A stretch of 64,000 nt of DNA from Microcaldota archaeon (GTDB lineage Archaea; Micrarchaeota; Micrarchaeia; Micrarchaeales; CABMGC01): NCBI GenBank assembly GCA_021845465.1, contig JAKBRL010000002.1, positions 19,633 through 83,632 on the forward strand, in the 5' to 3' direction. This document shows positions 1-9,323 of the stretch, one piece after another. Each line of letters begins with the position of its first letter. Positions within the stretch are counted from its first letter, which is position 1. Position numbers and translations under genes: made by a program. The notes under the pieces were generated by a model that had not been told where the DNA came from, did no database searches, and worked only from the letters and a program-made list of their open reading frames with translations.

Positions 1-3000
1 TCATAGGTATTATATTGAAGATATTCGGAATTTGTTGTGTTGTTCACTTCAGATGTATTTACAGTGATTATATGGGTGCTTATATTTCTTTTTACAGTAT
101 GATTTGATATTTTGGATGTGTTGATAGTTGGAGTTGAGTTTGTAATTTTTGTATATCTACCGAGTGCAATTATAGGATCGCCCCCAGTAGTTAAAGATAC
201 AGTACAAGATTTTGAATTGACAGTGAATTGTGTAAACTGTTCCCATGAAGAATTTGACAAAGCGAATGGGAATATCTTGTAGAAAGGTATGCTGCAGTTG
301 TATTTCATTGTTATGGTCATGGTTGTGTTTGTAGGAATTGCATTTTGAAGATTTATTCCTTTCACGGAAATATTCTGAACCAGAATCTTATTGTATCCTT
401 GAGGCAGAGGAGGCAGATATTGTGCAAGTGTTAAGTTTCTTACAGTAAATCTCTGTTGGGCAGTAAATGCAGATGTTATATTTACAGTTGTTTTCTCAGC
501 CAAAAGATTTAGCTGTACAGGCACTGCGTTGTAGGTCATAATGTCATAAGTCTCGTTCTGGCCAGTTATATTAATAGGTTTGAGATTTGAAATAGCAATT
601 ACCTTTAATGCTATTGTGCTTTTTACAGGAGTATCGGAAAGGTTGTATATTGACATGTTATATAGGTAGGGTTCACCTGAAGCTTCAAAGATGGTTTTTG
701 ATTGGTTTGGATATAGAACATAGTTTTTGCCATTTACAGTTATACCTGCATTTGCATTAGTTATAAAGTTTTCTACAAAATCTAATTTTGTACCTAGAAG
801 TGTTAAATTAAATACAGTTAGGGGAGTTATGCCGAAGACAACAAATCCGTCATTTATACTTGCCATTTGCGGTTTTGTTCCGGGAAAATTTATATTTGTG
901 CTGTTGCCGACCGCTCCACCGCCTGATGATGAGCCGCCTGAAGGACCTGATGAAGTTCCTGAAGAGGTTGAAGGAGAGGAAGAACTACTGATAGATATAT
1001 CTGCAGTTGGTGAGTTTTCGATTTCATTTACTGTTGCTGAATCTGTGACTGTGACGTAGTATTTGACGGTCTGCGGCGTTGCGCCTGCAGGTTCCGTAAA
1101 TATTGAGGATATTGCACCTGGAATTGCATTCGCGGAGCCTGAAGTGTCATTGTACCATTGGTAGAAGTAAGGAGTAGTACCTCCTGAAACTGATGCGTTT
1201 AAAGTGATTGTCTGTCCAGAAGAATAGGTACCTGATGGAGGGCTTATTGTTGGAGTACCAAGTGCGAGATTGGCTGTGACTAAATCCGTTCCTGATGTTG
1301 CGGATGTTGGCGTTGTGGCTGAATCGGTGACTATGTAGCAGTAATAGGTTGAGGAAGATGGCGAAGCGTGAATAGTATTTGAGGTTGCGCCTGTGATTGC
1401 AGTATCGGACGAGCAGGTTGATGATGTTCCATTATACCATTGGTAGGTGTATGGCGTCGTTCCTCCTGACGGATTTGCGGTTAATGTTACGCTCTGACCT
1501 GAATCTATTGTCGGGGATGAAGGCGTTACTGATCCTGCAGATAGTGCGGTGTTTACCACATCGGAATCTGTTGCGGATGTAGTTGATTCTGGCGTTGTGG
1601 CGGAATCGGTGACTATGATGTAATATTTGACTGTCTGTGCGGTTGCGCCTGCGGTTTCCGTGAATGTTGCGGATGTTGCGCCTGGAATTGCATTCGCGGA
1701 GCCTGAAGTGTCGTTGTACCATTGGTATGAATATGGAGTCGTTCCGCCTGAAACTGATGCGGTCAGCGAAACGCTCTGACCTGCGTCGTATGTTGCAGAT
1801 GAAGGAGAGATTGTCGGCGTTACGAGTGCGGAATTTACTGTGACTAAATCCGTTCCTGATGTTGCGGATGCTGGAGATGTGGCGGAATCCGTGACTATGT
1901 AGCAGTAATATGTGTTTGATGTTGGACTTGCGGAATACGTGGATGACGTTGCGCCTGAAATTGCGGTATCTGATGAGCACGTCGATGACGTTCCACTATA
2001 CCATTGGTAGGTGTATGGCGTCGTGCCTCCTGACGGATTTGCGGTTAATGTTACGCTCTGACCTGAATCTATTTTTGGAGATGAAGGCGTGACTGCGTTC
2101 GCCAGCAATGGGGAGTTGGTTGAATAAGTTAAAGTGTTGAAAGTTGTGGAGGGAGTGGTTGCACTATCTGTTATAAAGATATTAGCAGTAAATGTGCCTG
2201 CGCCCCATATGCTATTTTGAACAAAAGAGATACTATTTGATGACACTGTTATGCCAGTATAAAGCGCATTATAAACTAAAGAGCCGATTGAATTGTAAAC
2301 TAAAAAGTTATAAGTGTAGGGAGAGGTACCGGTTCCACTTGTATCTGCAGTTAATACCTGAGTCTGACCTTCATCTATTAATGAATTTGAAACTTTCCAC
2401 GAATTTGAGAGGGCAGAATTGACCGAAAACGGATTTGAATAAATGGTGTTGGCTATAACATTTGTTGTGGCGGAATCGGTAATTATTGTATTTTCTACCA
2501 GATTCCCAAGCCCTACCATGGAATTTTGGACTTGTTCGCAGTTTGATTTGGAATTAGCAGTAACAGAACCGAATAAAGCATCAGCTTCAATACTATTTGT
2601 GTTTGCTTGTTGAACAATTAAAAAATTATAAGTAAATGGCGAAGTTCCTCCGTTGGTGCTTGCTGTGAGGCATACATATTGCCCTGCGTCCAACAAGGTG
2701 TTGCTTGGATTTGTAATTGTTGGGACCAATGCAGGATTTAATGTCATCACTCCGCTTTCAACGCTATTTAATGTAACAGGAGTCGTGGCAGAGTCTGTGA
2801 CAATAACATTTGCCACTACAGTATTTCCAATATATTCGGATGGGAAAGCCCATAAAAAGTTTGCTGAGGCGCTGCTGCTGACTGCATTGTATGAATTTGT
2901 TATAAAAGAATCAGTTATACTGTTTACAACTATTACATTATAGGCATAATTCGGAGTTCCTCCTGTCCATAATGAATTAAAATTAACATTCTGGCCATAG

Positions 3001-5720
3001 TCATAACTTTCTGCTGTTGCTGGTGTGGCAGTCGGTTGAGTCATAACAGAATTGACTATATATGTTTCTGTTGTGGAATTTGAAGTTTCCGGAGTAGTAG
3101 CTGAATCTTTAACTTCAATATAATACTTCATTGTTCCTGTCATTCCTGCTGTTGCCGTGTATGTAGATAAAGTTGCTCCACTTATTACTGTTGGTGTTCC
3201 TGTTGTATCGTTATACCATTGATAAGAATAAGGTGTAGTTCCTCCTGAAACTGATGCGGTCAGCGAGACGCTCTGACCTGAGTCATAAGTTGCAGATGAA
3301 GGAGAGATTGTCGGCGTTCCGAGTGCGAGATTAGCTGAGACTGTATCTATCGGAGAACCTGAAACCGCATTAGGTGTGGCAGAGTCTGTCACAATATAGC
3401 AGTAGTATGTAGTTGAAGTTGGAGATGCTAAATAATTTGCGGAAGTGGCGCCTGAAATTGCGGTATCTGATGAGGAACAAAGCCCTGAACTTGAAGAGGC
3501 AGTATACCATTGGTATGAATATGGGGTTGTTCCGCCTGAAACAGCTGAAATTAAATTGACTGACTGCCCTGAATCTAATGTAGGAGAATAAGGAGTGATA
3601 GGATCTGCTAGTAATGCATTATTTGCCCCTGCCATTGAACCTTCGCTTGTAGTAGGCATGATGTCTTTTGGAGGGGCGGTTCTAACCCTATACCATTGTG
3701 TATACTCGTTAGATGCAAAAGACACCCCACCATAATAAACTGCCCCTAATTCTGGGAATAATAAGCCTGAAGCATGAACATAGATGCTGAAAAATGGGTC
3801 AGTGTAGGTTTGATAGGTTATTCCTAAATGGTCTGAAACATTATAAAGCATAGAATATATGCCAAAGGCATCTGGTGGGTAGTTAGTAGTGTAGAAAATG
3901 CCACCATTACCATCATATCCACAGACATTACATCCTTCTTGTGTTTGCCCTAAAAAGACAATAGAATCATTGCCTACATTATCCATGAAGCCACCGATTG
4001 TAAAAGAACCATCATATGTTGATGGGGTTGTTGAGAGTGCCTCAAAGACATTTCCTGCGGCATATCTTGTTGTGGCATTTATTGCTTCGGCATTGGCAAT
4101 TGTAGATGAACCTATTAATGTAATTCCATTATTTATGGTATAAGTTATTCCGTTTACATGCCATTTTGAACTGAGAGTCGTTCCGGCAAAATCAGAATAG
4201 AAGCTAAACACGTTGTTTCCATTGTCATACTCTGCATAGTCAGAACACGTCGCAGTCGCGGCTGGGTTCGCACAGCTGAGCTGAGGCGCTTCCCCTGTGC
4301 TCACTCCGTTCAGCAAGTTTGTGCTGGTGCTTGCGATTCCGAGGTAAATCGTGTAGGGGATTGTCATCGATGCTGGTAGCTCGTTGACTGTGTTCGCTCC
4401 GAGGTTCACCCACCAGAGGACGTTCGCTGATGTTGAGAGTGCTGTGGACTGCTCGTTCAGGACGTTTCCTTCCAGCCAGCTTGGAATTATCGTTCCGTTG
4501 GCGTAGAAGAACTCGGTGTTCATCAGGTTGGAGGCTAGGTAGCTCGAGAACGGGATGGCGTTGAAGCCTATAATGTTTCCATTGCTTGAGACGCCTATCG
4601 CTAGAGGCGTGTTTGCCGAGACGGCTACTGACTGCGTGTTGATGATGTTGATTGGGATGTAGTAGAGGATGTTGGCTGGGCTGACTACTGGATCGTCGAG
4701 GCTGTAGTTCTGGTTTCCAAGGCCCTCGAATGTGAAGTTGTAAGGCTCTGTTGGGCTTAGGCTGAATGTCTTTGTGATGCTTACTGAGCCCATGGTGTTG
4801 TCCGAGAAGCTGAGAATCGTGTTCGAGCCTGCCTGTATCAAGGCGTTGAACGGCACTCTGTTTCCCTGAACCAGATGGCTGATTAGCTTAACTGTGATGT
4901 TGAGAGGCGCACAGTCGTTCAGCCCCCAGCATCCGTTGTAGACAGCTACAGGCAGATGGTAGCTTCCTGGCTTGGTCAGCGTCTCGTTGAAGAGCCTTGA
5001 GCTTAACTGGATGTAGGAGTAGCTTTGGTTCTTGCTTACCTGAAATTTGTTGAATTGGACTGAGCCATAGATTGAATTGTAAGTTGCGTTTATTTTGTCT
5101 GAGCCTGCTGGTATCGGCTTTGCGTTACTGTATAGTGAACCATATGGCAGAGTAGCAGTCTGATTGTGGATTAAGCCTAAGTTTATTGGTGAATTTGGGT
5201 TTACGCCTATAGCTTCCAAAGCGTTGGATTGCTGTGAGTTCCACTCGGTACTCCATTGGATAGAATTAAAGGAAGTGGAGAAATACAGTATTGTTGGTTT
5301 TGATAAGGAAATTACATTAGATACTGGCACTGCGTTGTTTATAATGTAGTTCATCCCATTGTAGCTTATTGAATTTTGACCTGGTTCGTAAAGAACATTT
5401 CCATTTAAAGTGTTTGCTGTAAGCATGTTCATGGATATTTGGAAGATGTCTGTGTAACTTGTGATGTTTAGAGACCGGTTGGTTAATCCTGAAAGAGGTC
5501 CAAGCCGAATAAGATAAGTTGAGCCTGGGGGCAGGCCGATGATTTCCAGCATGGCATTTTCTGTGCTGCTTGTGGATTGGGAAGTGGACTGATTTGGAGA
5601 TGCGTGAATCATAAACATTAAAGAAACAATCAGAACGGCTGAGATTGTCAGAATTGTTGAGAAGAAAATTAAATAATCATAGTCGATTCTTTTGAAGAAA
5701 TCTGTCTTGCAATTATTCAC
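1..5720 (-). CDS. Giant cell-surface protein with tandem Ig-like modules (partial, C terminus off window)
   Basis: The frame stays open for 1906 codons from a GTG at 5720 to the window edge, so the C terminus is missing. An in-frame TAA five codons upstream excludes a longer N terminus. Residues 15-38 form one hydrophobic segment after a Lys/Arg-rich start: a signal anchor, placing the rest outside the cell. Residues ~430-520 (LWWVNLGANT..., then FSFYSDFAGTTLSSKW) resemble a DUF2341-type module, followed by a concanavalin/LamG-like stretch to ~695. Residues ~705-1570 hold nine tandem ~90-residue Ig-like modules. Six carry the core 'PYxYQWY' and most end in 'VTDSA'; three use 'YNF' or 'YNV' instead. 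A Ser/Gly-rich linker lies at ~1573-1605. Asn-X-Ser/Thr sites are abundant. Likely an adhesin or S-layer-associated protein; family membership is inferred from motifs only. Confidence 0.85.
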   Translation of the reverse strand, partial: MNNCKTDFFKRIDYDYLIFFSTILTISAVLIVSLMFMIHASPNQSTSQSTSSTENAMLEIIGLPPGSTYLIRLGPLSGLTNRSLNITSYTDIFQISMNMLTANTLNGNVLYEPGQNSISYNGMNYIINNAVPVSNVISLSKPTILYFSTSFNSIQWSTEWNSQQSNALEAIGVNPNSPINLGLIHNQTATLPYGSLYSNAKPIPAGSDKINATYNSIYGSVQFNKFQVSKNQSYSYIQLSSRLFNETLTKPGSYHLPVAVYNGCWGLNDCAPLNITVKLISHLVQGNRVPFNALIQAGSNTILSFSDNTMGSVSITKTFSLSPTEPYNFTFEGLGNQNYSLDDPVVSPANILYYIPINIINTQSVAVSANTPLAIGVSSNGNIIGFNAIPFSSYLASNLMNTEFFYANGTIIPSWLEGNVLNEQSTALSTSANVLWWVNLGANTVNELPASMTIPYTIYLGIASTSTNLLNGVSTGEAPQLSCANPAATATCSDYAEYDNGNNVFSFYSDFAGTTLSSKWHVNGITYTINNGITLIGSSTIANAEAINATTRYAAGNVFEALSTTPSTYDGSFTIGGFMDNVGNDSIVFLGQTQEGCNVCGYDGNGGIFYTTNYPPDAFGIYSMLYNVSDHLGITYQTYTDPFFSIYVHASGLLFPELGAVYYGGVSFASNEYTQWYRVRTAPPKDIMPTTSEGSMAGANNALLADPITPYSPTLDSGQSVNLISAVSGGTTPYSYQWYTASSSSGLCSSSDTAISGATSANYLASPTSTTYYCYIVTDSATPNAVSGSPIDTVSANLALGTPTISPSSATYDSGQSVSLTASVSGGTTPYSYQWYNDTTGTPTVISGATLSTYTATAGMTGTMKYYIEVKDSATTPETSNSTTETYIVNSVMTQPTATPATAESYDYGQNVNFNSLWTGGTPNYAYNVIVVNSITDSFITNSYNAVSSSASANFLWAFPSEYIGNTVVANVIVTDSATTPVTLNSVESGVMTLNPALVPTITNPSNTLLDAGQYVCLTASTNGGTSPFTYNFLIVQQANTNSIEADALFGSVTANSKSNCEQVQNSMVGLGNLVENTIITDSATTNVIANTIYSNPFSVNSALSNSWKVSNSLIDEGQTQVLTADTSGTGTSPYTYNFLVYNSIGSLVYNALYTGITVSSNSISFVQNSIWGAGTFTANIFITDSATTPSTTFNTLTYSTNSPLLANAVTPSSPKIDSGQSVTLTANPSGGTTPYTYQWYSGTSSTCSSDTAISGATSSTYSASPTSNTYYCYIVTDSATSPASATSGTDLVTVNSALVTPTISPSSATYDAGQSVSLTASVSGGTTPYSYQWYNDTSGSANAIPGATSATFTETAGATAQTVKYYIIVTDSATTPESTTSATDSDVVNTALSAGSVTPSSPTIDSGQSVTLTANPSGGTTPYTYQWYNGTSSTCSSDTAITGATSNTIHASPSSSTYYCYIVTDSATTPTSATSGTDLVTANLALGTPTISPPSGTYSSGQTITLNASVSGGTTPYFYQWYNDTSGSANAIPGAISSIFTEPAGATPQTVKYYVTVTDSATVNEIENSPTADISISSSSSPSTSSGTSSGPSGGSSSGGGAVGNSTNINFPGTKPQMASINDGFVVFGITPLTVFNLTLLGTKLDFVENFITNANAGITVNGKNYVLYPNQSKTIFEASGEPYLYNMSIYNLSDTPVKSTIALKVIAISNLKPINITGQNETYDIMTYNAVPVQLNLLAEKTTVNITSAFTAQQRFTVRNLTLAQYLPPLPQGYNKILVQNISVKGINLQNAIPTNTTMTITMKYNCSIPFYKIFPFALSNSSWEQFTQFTVNSKSCTVSLTTGGDPIIALGRYTKITNSTPTINTSKISNHTVKRNISTHIITVNTSEVNNTTNSEYLQYNTY

Positions 5721-6165
5721 GTATTTCCCTTTTTATTCGTTTCGAATGAACATCTGCATGGATGTTATGAAACCTACACATATGCAGCGTAGTAAACAAA
5801 TCAGGTTTACTGTATTATATTTAGAGGAGAGGAAAGCTTAAAATACTTATCATTTGGCAGTTGCGAATTTGGAAAATTTGGTATTGGAGTCTTTGAAGAG
5901 AATTTTGTTCCTATTCCGTGCCGCGTTTAGATTTCGCATCAATAAAAAGAGGTCTTTTGGGTTGCAAAAAGCAAAAACAGGTTTTTGGAGCTTGAAGACC
6001 AAGCCATTGTTTTTTCCTGCATTCTTGCCTACTTGCTTATATGCAATAGGACATGTGATGTACAAGGAGTGTCTTTGACGAGGCATTAGAATGCAGATGC
6101 CAACTTCCTAAACCTTAGTTTTGGATTAGTAATTTAGTTATTTCGGATTTATTAAGAAGGTAGAC
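5721..6165. other. AT-rich intergenic region between divergent genes
   Basis: 445 nt separate the divergent surface-protein gene and sdhA. Apart from the promoter inverted repeat at 5791-5811 I see no convincing gene. Two overlapping antiparallel frames of 74-78 codons (5850-6086) mirror each other and match no family I know. Confidence 0.5.
5791..5811. promoter_or_regulatory. Inverted repeat next to the promoter of the giant surface gene
   Basis: AGTAAAC and GTTTACT form a perfect 7-bp inverted repeat around a 7-nt spacer. It lies directly downstream of a TATA-like stretch (minus strand CTAAATATAATAC, 5812-5824) and about 70 nt before the GTG start at 5720. A regulator bound here would cover the expected transcription start. 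No regulator is identified. Confidence 0.4.
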
Positions 6166-7905
6166 ATGAAGAAACTTGATTATGATCTGATAGTTTTCGG
6201 AAGTGGGATTGCGGGGTTCAAGGCAGCGATACATGCCAGCGAGAGAGATAAGAATCTCAGAATATGCATCATATCGAAACTGCATGCCATGAGAAGCCAC
6301 TCCGTATCTGCTGAAGGAGGAATTTCAGGGGTTCTCTATCCTGAAGTAAACAAAGACTCGAAGGAACTTCATGCTTACGATACAGTAAAAGGCTCTGATT
6401 ATCTTGCTGACCAGGATGCTGTAGAGCTGCTTGCGGAGAGAGCTCCCAGTGAGATAAGATATCTCGACCATATAGGAGTGCCATGGAACAGAACCGATGG
6501 AGGAGAAGTGGAAGAGAGGCCATTTGGAGGAATGAGTGTTCCGAGGACTGCTTTTGCTGCGGATAAGACCGGATTTTTTATCATGAGAGCACTTTATGAC
6601 CATATCCTGGAAAACAAGAACATAGACATATATCATGAGCATTTTGTCACTTCCATATCTGTAGAAAAGAAGAGATTTGCAGGGCTTACTGCCATAAACA
6701 TAAGCAACGGAGAGACAGTTGCATTCAAAGGCAAGGCTGCTATAGTTGCTACAGGAGGATTTTCAAGAATATTTAAATTTACAACAACTTCATATTCGAC
6801 TACAGGAGACGGCACTGCGCTTCTCTTTAATGCTGGCTTTGCACTTAAAGATATGGAATTTGTCCAGTTTCACCCAACTGCTTTGGTGCCTAGCGGCATC
6901 CTCATTACTGAAGCCGCAAGAGGAGAAGGAGGATATCTTAGAAATTCCAAAGGAGAGCGCTTTATGTCAAGATATGCGAAGTCTAAGATGGAACTTGCTC
7001 CAAGAGATATAATATCAAGATCCATAATGACTGAGATAGAGAAAGGTCGTGGTTTCTCCAGTGATGAGTACGGGTTTGAGTACATAAACCTTGATTTAAG
7101 GCATATAGACAGCGAGAAGCTGAGCGAAAAATTGCCCATGATAGCAGAAATAACAAAGAGAATGCTTAAGCTAGATCCAAGCAGGGATCTCATACCCGTA
7201 AGGCCTGGTGCCCACTTTACTATGGGTGGGGTACATACTGACATAGATGGAAGGGTTCTTGATTCTGAGGGCAAGGCAGCCGGAGGTATATGGGCAATAG
7301 GAGAGTGTGCCTCAGTAAGCGTGCATGGAGCCAATAGATTGGGAAGCAATTCGCTCAGCCAGTGTGCCATATGGGGGAGAATTGCCGGAGAGGAGGCTGC
7401 AGAATATATAAGGAAGGGATTTGGAAATACTGAAAAAAGGAGATTCATGGAACATGCTGAGAATGAAGAAGCAAGATTGGATAAGATCATGGAATCTTCA
7501 GGAAAAAACAATCCTTATGAGATAAAGGCGGAGCTTCAAGAGACAATGGATTCCCACTTTTTTGTATACAGGAAAGAGGCTGTAATGAAAAAAGGAATAA
7601 AGAAAATAACAGAGCTTAGGGAGAGATTTTCAGATATTTATGTCAAAGACAGAGGCAGAAATTATAACACCAACCTTACAAATGTGCTGGAGATAGGAAA
7701 CCTCTTGGAACTTGCCTCAGTTACGGCTGAAGCGGCATTGAGAAGAAAGGAGAGCAGAGGAGCGCATTCTGTAGTCGAGTATCCTGAACGCAATGATGCA
7801 GAGTGGCTAAAGCATACGATAATATCGAAGGATGGGAAAAAAATAAGAATATCTTACATACCGGTCAAGATACTGAAATGGAAGCCTGAGCCTAGGATTT
7901 ATTGA
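6166..7905 (+). CDS. sdhA: Succinate dehydrogenase/fumarate reductase flavoprotein subunit
   Basis: Catalytic subunit that oxidises succinate to fumarate (or the reverse) and passes electrons to the iron-sulfur subunit; complex II, cytoplasmic side of the membrane. 579 residues is normal for the family. A dinucleotide-binding GSGIAG motif sits at residues 12-17. His45 in '[10 protein letters not shown]' occupies the position that carries covalent FAD. QFHPTAL (His236), 'TEAARGEGG' (~248) and '[11 protein letters not shown]' (His387) are the substrate and FAD signatures. First gene of an operon with a membrane subunit (7 nt downstream), sdhB and fumC. ATG start, with a weak GGT-containing leader. 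Confidence 0.96.
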   Translation: MKKLDYDLIVFGSGIAGFKAAIHASERDKNLRICIISKLHAMRSHSVSAEGGISGVLYPEVNKDSKELHAYDTVKGSDYLADQDAVELLAERAPSEIRYLDHIGVPWNRTDGGEVEERPFGGMSVPRTAFAADKTGFFIMRALYDHILENKNIDIYHEHFVTSISVEKKRFAGLTAINISNGETVAFKGKAAIVATGGFSRIFKFTTTSYSTTGDGTALLFNAGFALKDMEFVQFHPTALVPSGILITEAARGEGGYLRNSKGERFMSRYAKSKMELAPRDIISRSIMTEIEKGRGFSSDEYGFEYINLDLRHIDSEKLSEKLPMIAEITKRMLKLDPSRDLIPVRPGAHFTMGGVHTDIDGRVLDSEGKAAGGIWAIGECASVSVHGANRLGSNSLSQCAIWGRIAGEEAAEYIRKGFGNTEKRRFMEHAENEEARLDKIMESSGKNNPYEIKAELQETMDSHFFVYRKEAVMKKGIKKITELRERFSDIYVKDRGRNYNTNLTNVLEIGNLLELASVTAEAALRRKESRGAHSVVEYPERNDAEWLKHTIISKDGKKIRISYIPVKILKWKPEPRIY

Positions 7906-7912
7906 TGATATA

Positions 7913-8323
7913 ATGGAAAATTCATATGACATAAGGGGAAGACAATCAAATATATTCAGGCTGTGGAGATTTGACAAGAGTGCTCTTGCACATATGTTAT
8001 CTTTCAGGATACTTATATTTGAAGCGCCTCTGACTGCAATATTTCTTCTTCTTAGCATTATTTTCCCGCTTTCAGGAATTGTTCTTATATCACGAATTCT
8101 GGTTTTGATAGCATGGGTGCTTTTCACTCCCCAGCTTTTTGATGCCTTCAAGGCATTCTCGCTGGTCTCAAGCAGAGGCTCTGCTTTTGGAAAATTCAAC
8201 GAGTATTATATGAAAACACAGAAGAGAAACCCTAACACGGGATTATATGAGGCATTGCCCTACATAGGGCTTATAGTCTGGATGTTCTTCTTTGTTGTGC
8301 TTGCGGCGATGTGGTTTGTATGA
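7913..8323 (+). CDS. Membrane subunit of the succinate dehydrogenase operon (SdhC candidate)
   Basis: 136 residues with hydrophobic segments at about 36-56, 58-76 and 113-135. No heme-ligand pattern can be assigned with certainty and I do not recognise a named family. Its place between sdhA (7 nt upstream) and sdhB (ATGA overlap) makes a membrane anchor of complex II the most likely role; this rests on context. A quinone site or heme should be expected somewhere in this protein plus the SdhB N-terminal helices. Confidence 0.6.
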   Translation: MENSYDIRGRQSNIFRLWRFDKSALAHMLSFRILIFEAPLTAIFLLLSIIFPLSGIVLISRILVLIAWVLFTPQLFDAFKAFSLVSSRGSAFGKFNEYYMKTQKRNPNTGLYEALPYIGLIVWMFFFVVLAAMWFV

Positions 8324-9309
8324 AAACATCAGATTATATGGTTATGTTTTATGCTTCAATGATAGCTGTGCCTTTCCTTTTTGTTGTAGAGACATTACTG
8401 CTCGCCTCTGGTTATATTAAGTTTACAGATATTATAGAAATCCTTACCGCAGTAGGGCTTGCAGCATATTGCGTGATAGGCTTCAAAGAAGTATATTCAC
8501 ATAAAAAGAGAAAGGTAAATAGGCTCTCCGATGAGACCTCTATCCCATCAAAGGAGATAAAAATAAAGCATAACAGAGGGGAGAAGGTCCTAGAGGTAAT
8601 TATTAAGAGATTTGATCTGGAAGGCAGAAGATTGGAAGCACATACGTATAAGGTTAAGGGAAACAGATTTACTACTGTTCTTGATGCTTTGTTGTCTATA
8701 AAATCAGAGCAGGACAGTTCGCTTGCGGTAAGATATAGCTGCAGAATGGGAATATGCGGCTCCTGCAGCATGGTAGTTAATGGTAGGCCGTCACTTGCAT
8801 GCGAGACTCCGCTTCTTGACACTGCAAAAGAAGATAGAATAGAGGTAGAGCCCATGAGGGCCCATCCACTCCTAAAGGATCTTGTGACTGATTTTGACGA
8901 CTTTTTCAGCAAGCATAAAAAGATACATCCGGGGCTGTTCAGGGAAGACAAAAAAGAGCAGATGAATGCTTCTTCAATATATAATCAGAGCAGGGAAGAG
9001 AGAGATGTGTATCTTCCCTTCTCATACTGCATAATGTGCGGGCTATGCCAGGATGCCTGCCCTGTAGCAAATTCGAACAAGGATTTTGCAGGGCCGCAGG
9101 CACTATCACAGATATATAGGTATGCAACTGACTCCAGAGACCAGAAAGGACCTAAACGGCTCAATCTTGCAAACAGCCTTGAAGGCGCATGGGGGTGTGA
9201 ATTTGCAGGAGCATGCTCAGAAGTATGCCCTAAAGGAGTAGATCCTGCAGCTGCAATACAATCATTAAAATTCAAGATGTTTGCTGGAGAGGATAAGATA
9301 TCCGATTGA
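8320..9309 (+). CDS. sdhB: Succinate dehydrogenase iron-sulfur subunit with fused N-terminal membrane helices
   Basis: Start ATG 8320 overlaps the previous stop as ATGA; a GTG at 8311 is less likely. About the first 60 residues contain two hydrophobic helices, absent from ordinary SdhB. The remainder is canonical: a plant-type [2Fe-2S] set C141/C146/C149...C161 (SCRMGICGSC), a [4Fe-4S] set C237/C240/C243 with C247 (CIMCGLCQDACP) and the [3Fe-4S] motif C293/C299/C303 (CEFAGACSEVCPKG). The fusion would tether the electron-transfer subunit directly to the membrane, probably replacing a separate SdhD. Followed closely by fumC. Confidence 0.93.
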   Translation: MKTSDYMVMFYASMIAVPFLFVVETLLLASGYIKFTDIIEILTAVGLAAYCVIGFKEVYSHKKRKVNRLSDETSIPSKEIKIKHNRGEKVLEVIIKRFDLEGRRLEAHTYKVKGNRFTTVLDALLSIKSEQDSSLAVRYSCRMGICGSCSMVVNGRPSLACETPLLDTAKEDRIEVEPMRAHPLLKDLVTDFDDFFSKHKKIHPGLFREDKKEQMNASSIYNQSREERDVYLPFSYCIMCGLCQDACPVANSNKDFAGPQALSQIYRYATDSRDQKGPKRLNLANSLEGAWGCEFAGACSEVCPKGVDPAAAIQSLKFKMFAGEDKISD

Positions 9310-9323
9310 GATTGGTGGTTTAT

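Noticed and set aside
727..4143. Plus-strand and minus-strand short frames in the first 5.7 kb
   Set aside because: They lie inside the single continuous 1906-codon minus-strand frame, whose repeats generate long shadow frames.
5850..6086. Overlapping small frames on both strands before sdhA
   Set aside because: Low-complexity Lys/Phe/Leu translations that mirror each other, no family, no promoter or ribosome-binding evidence.
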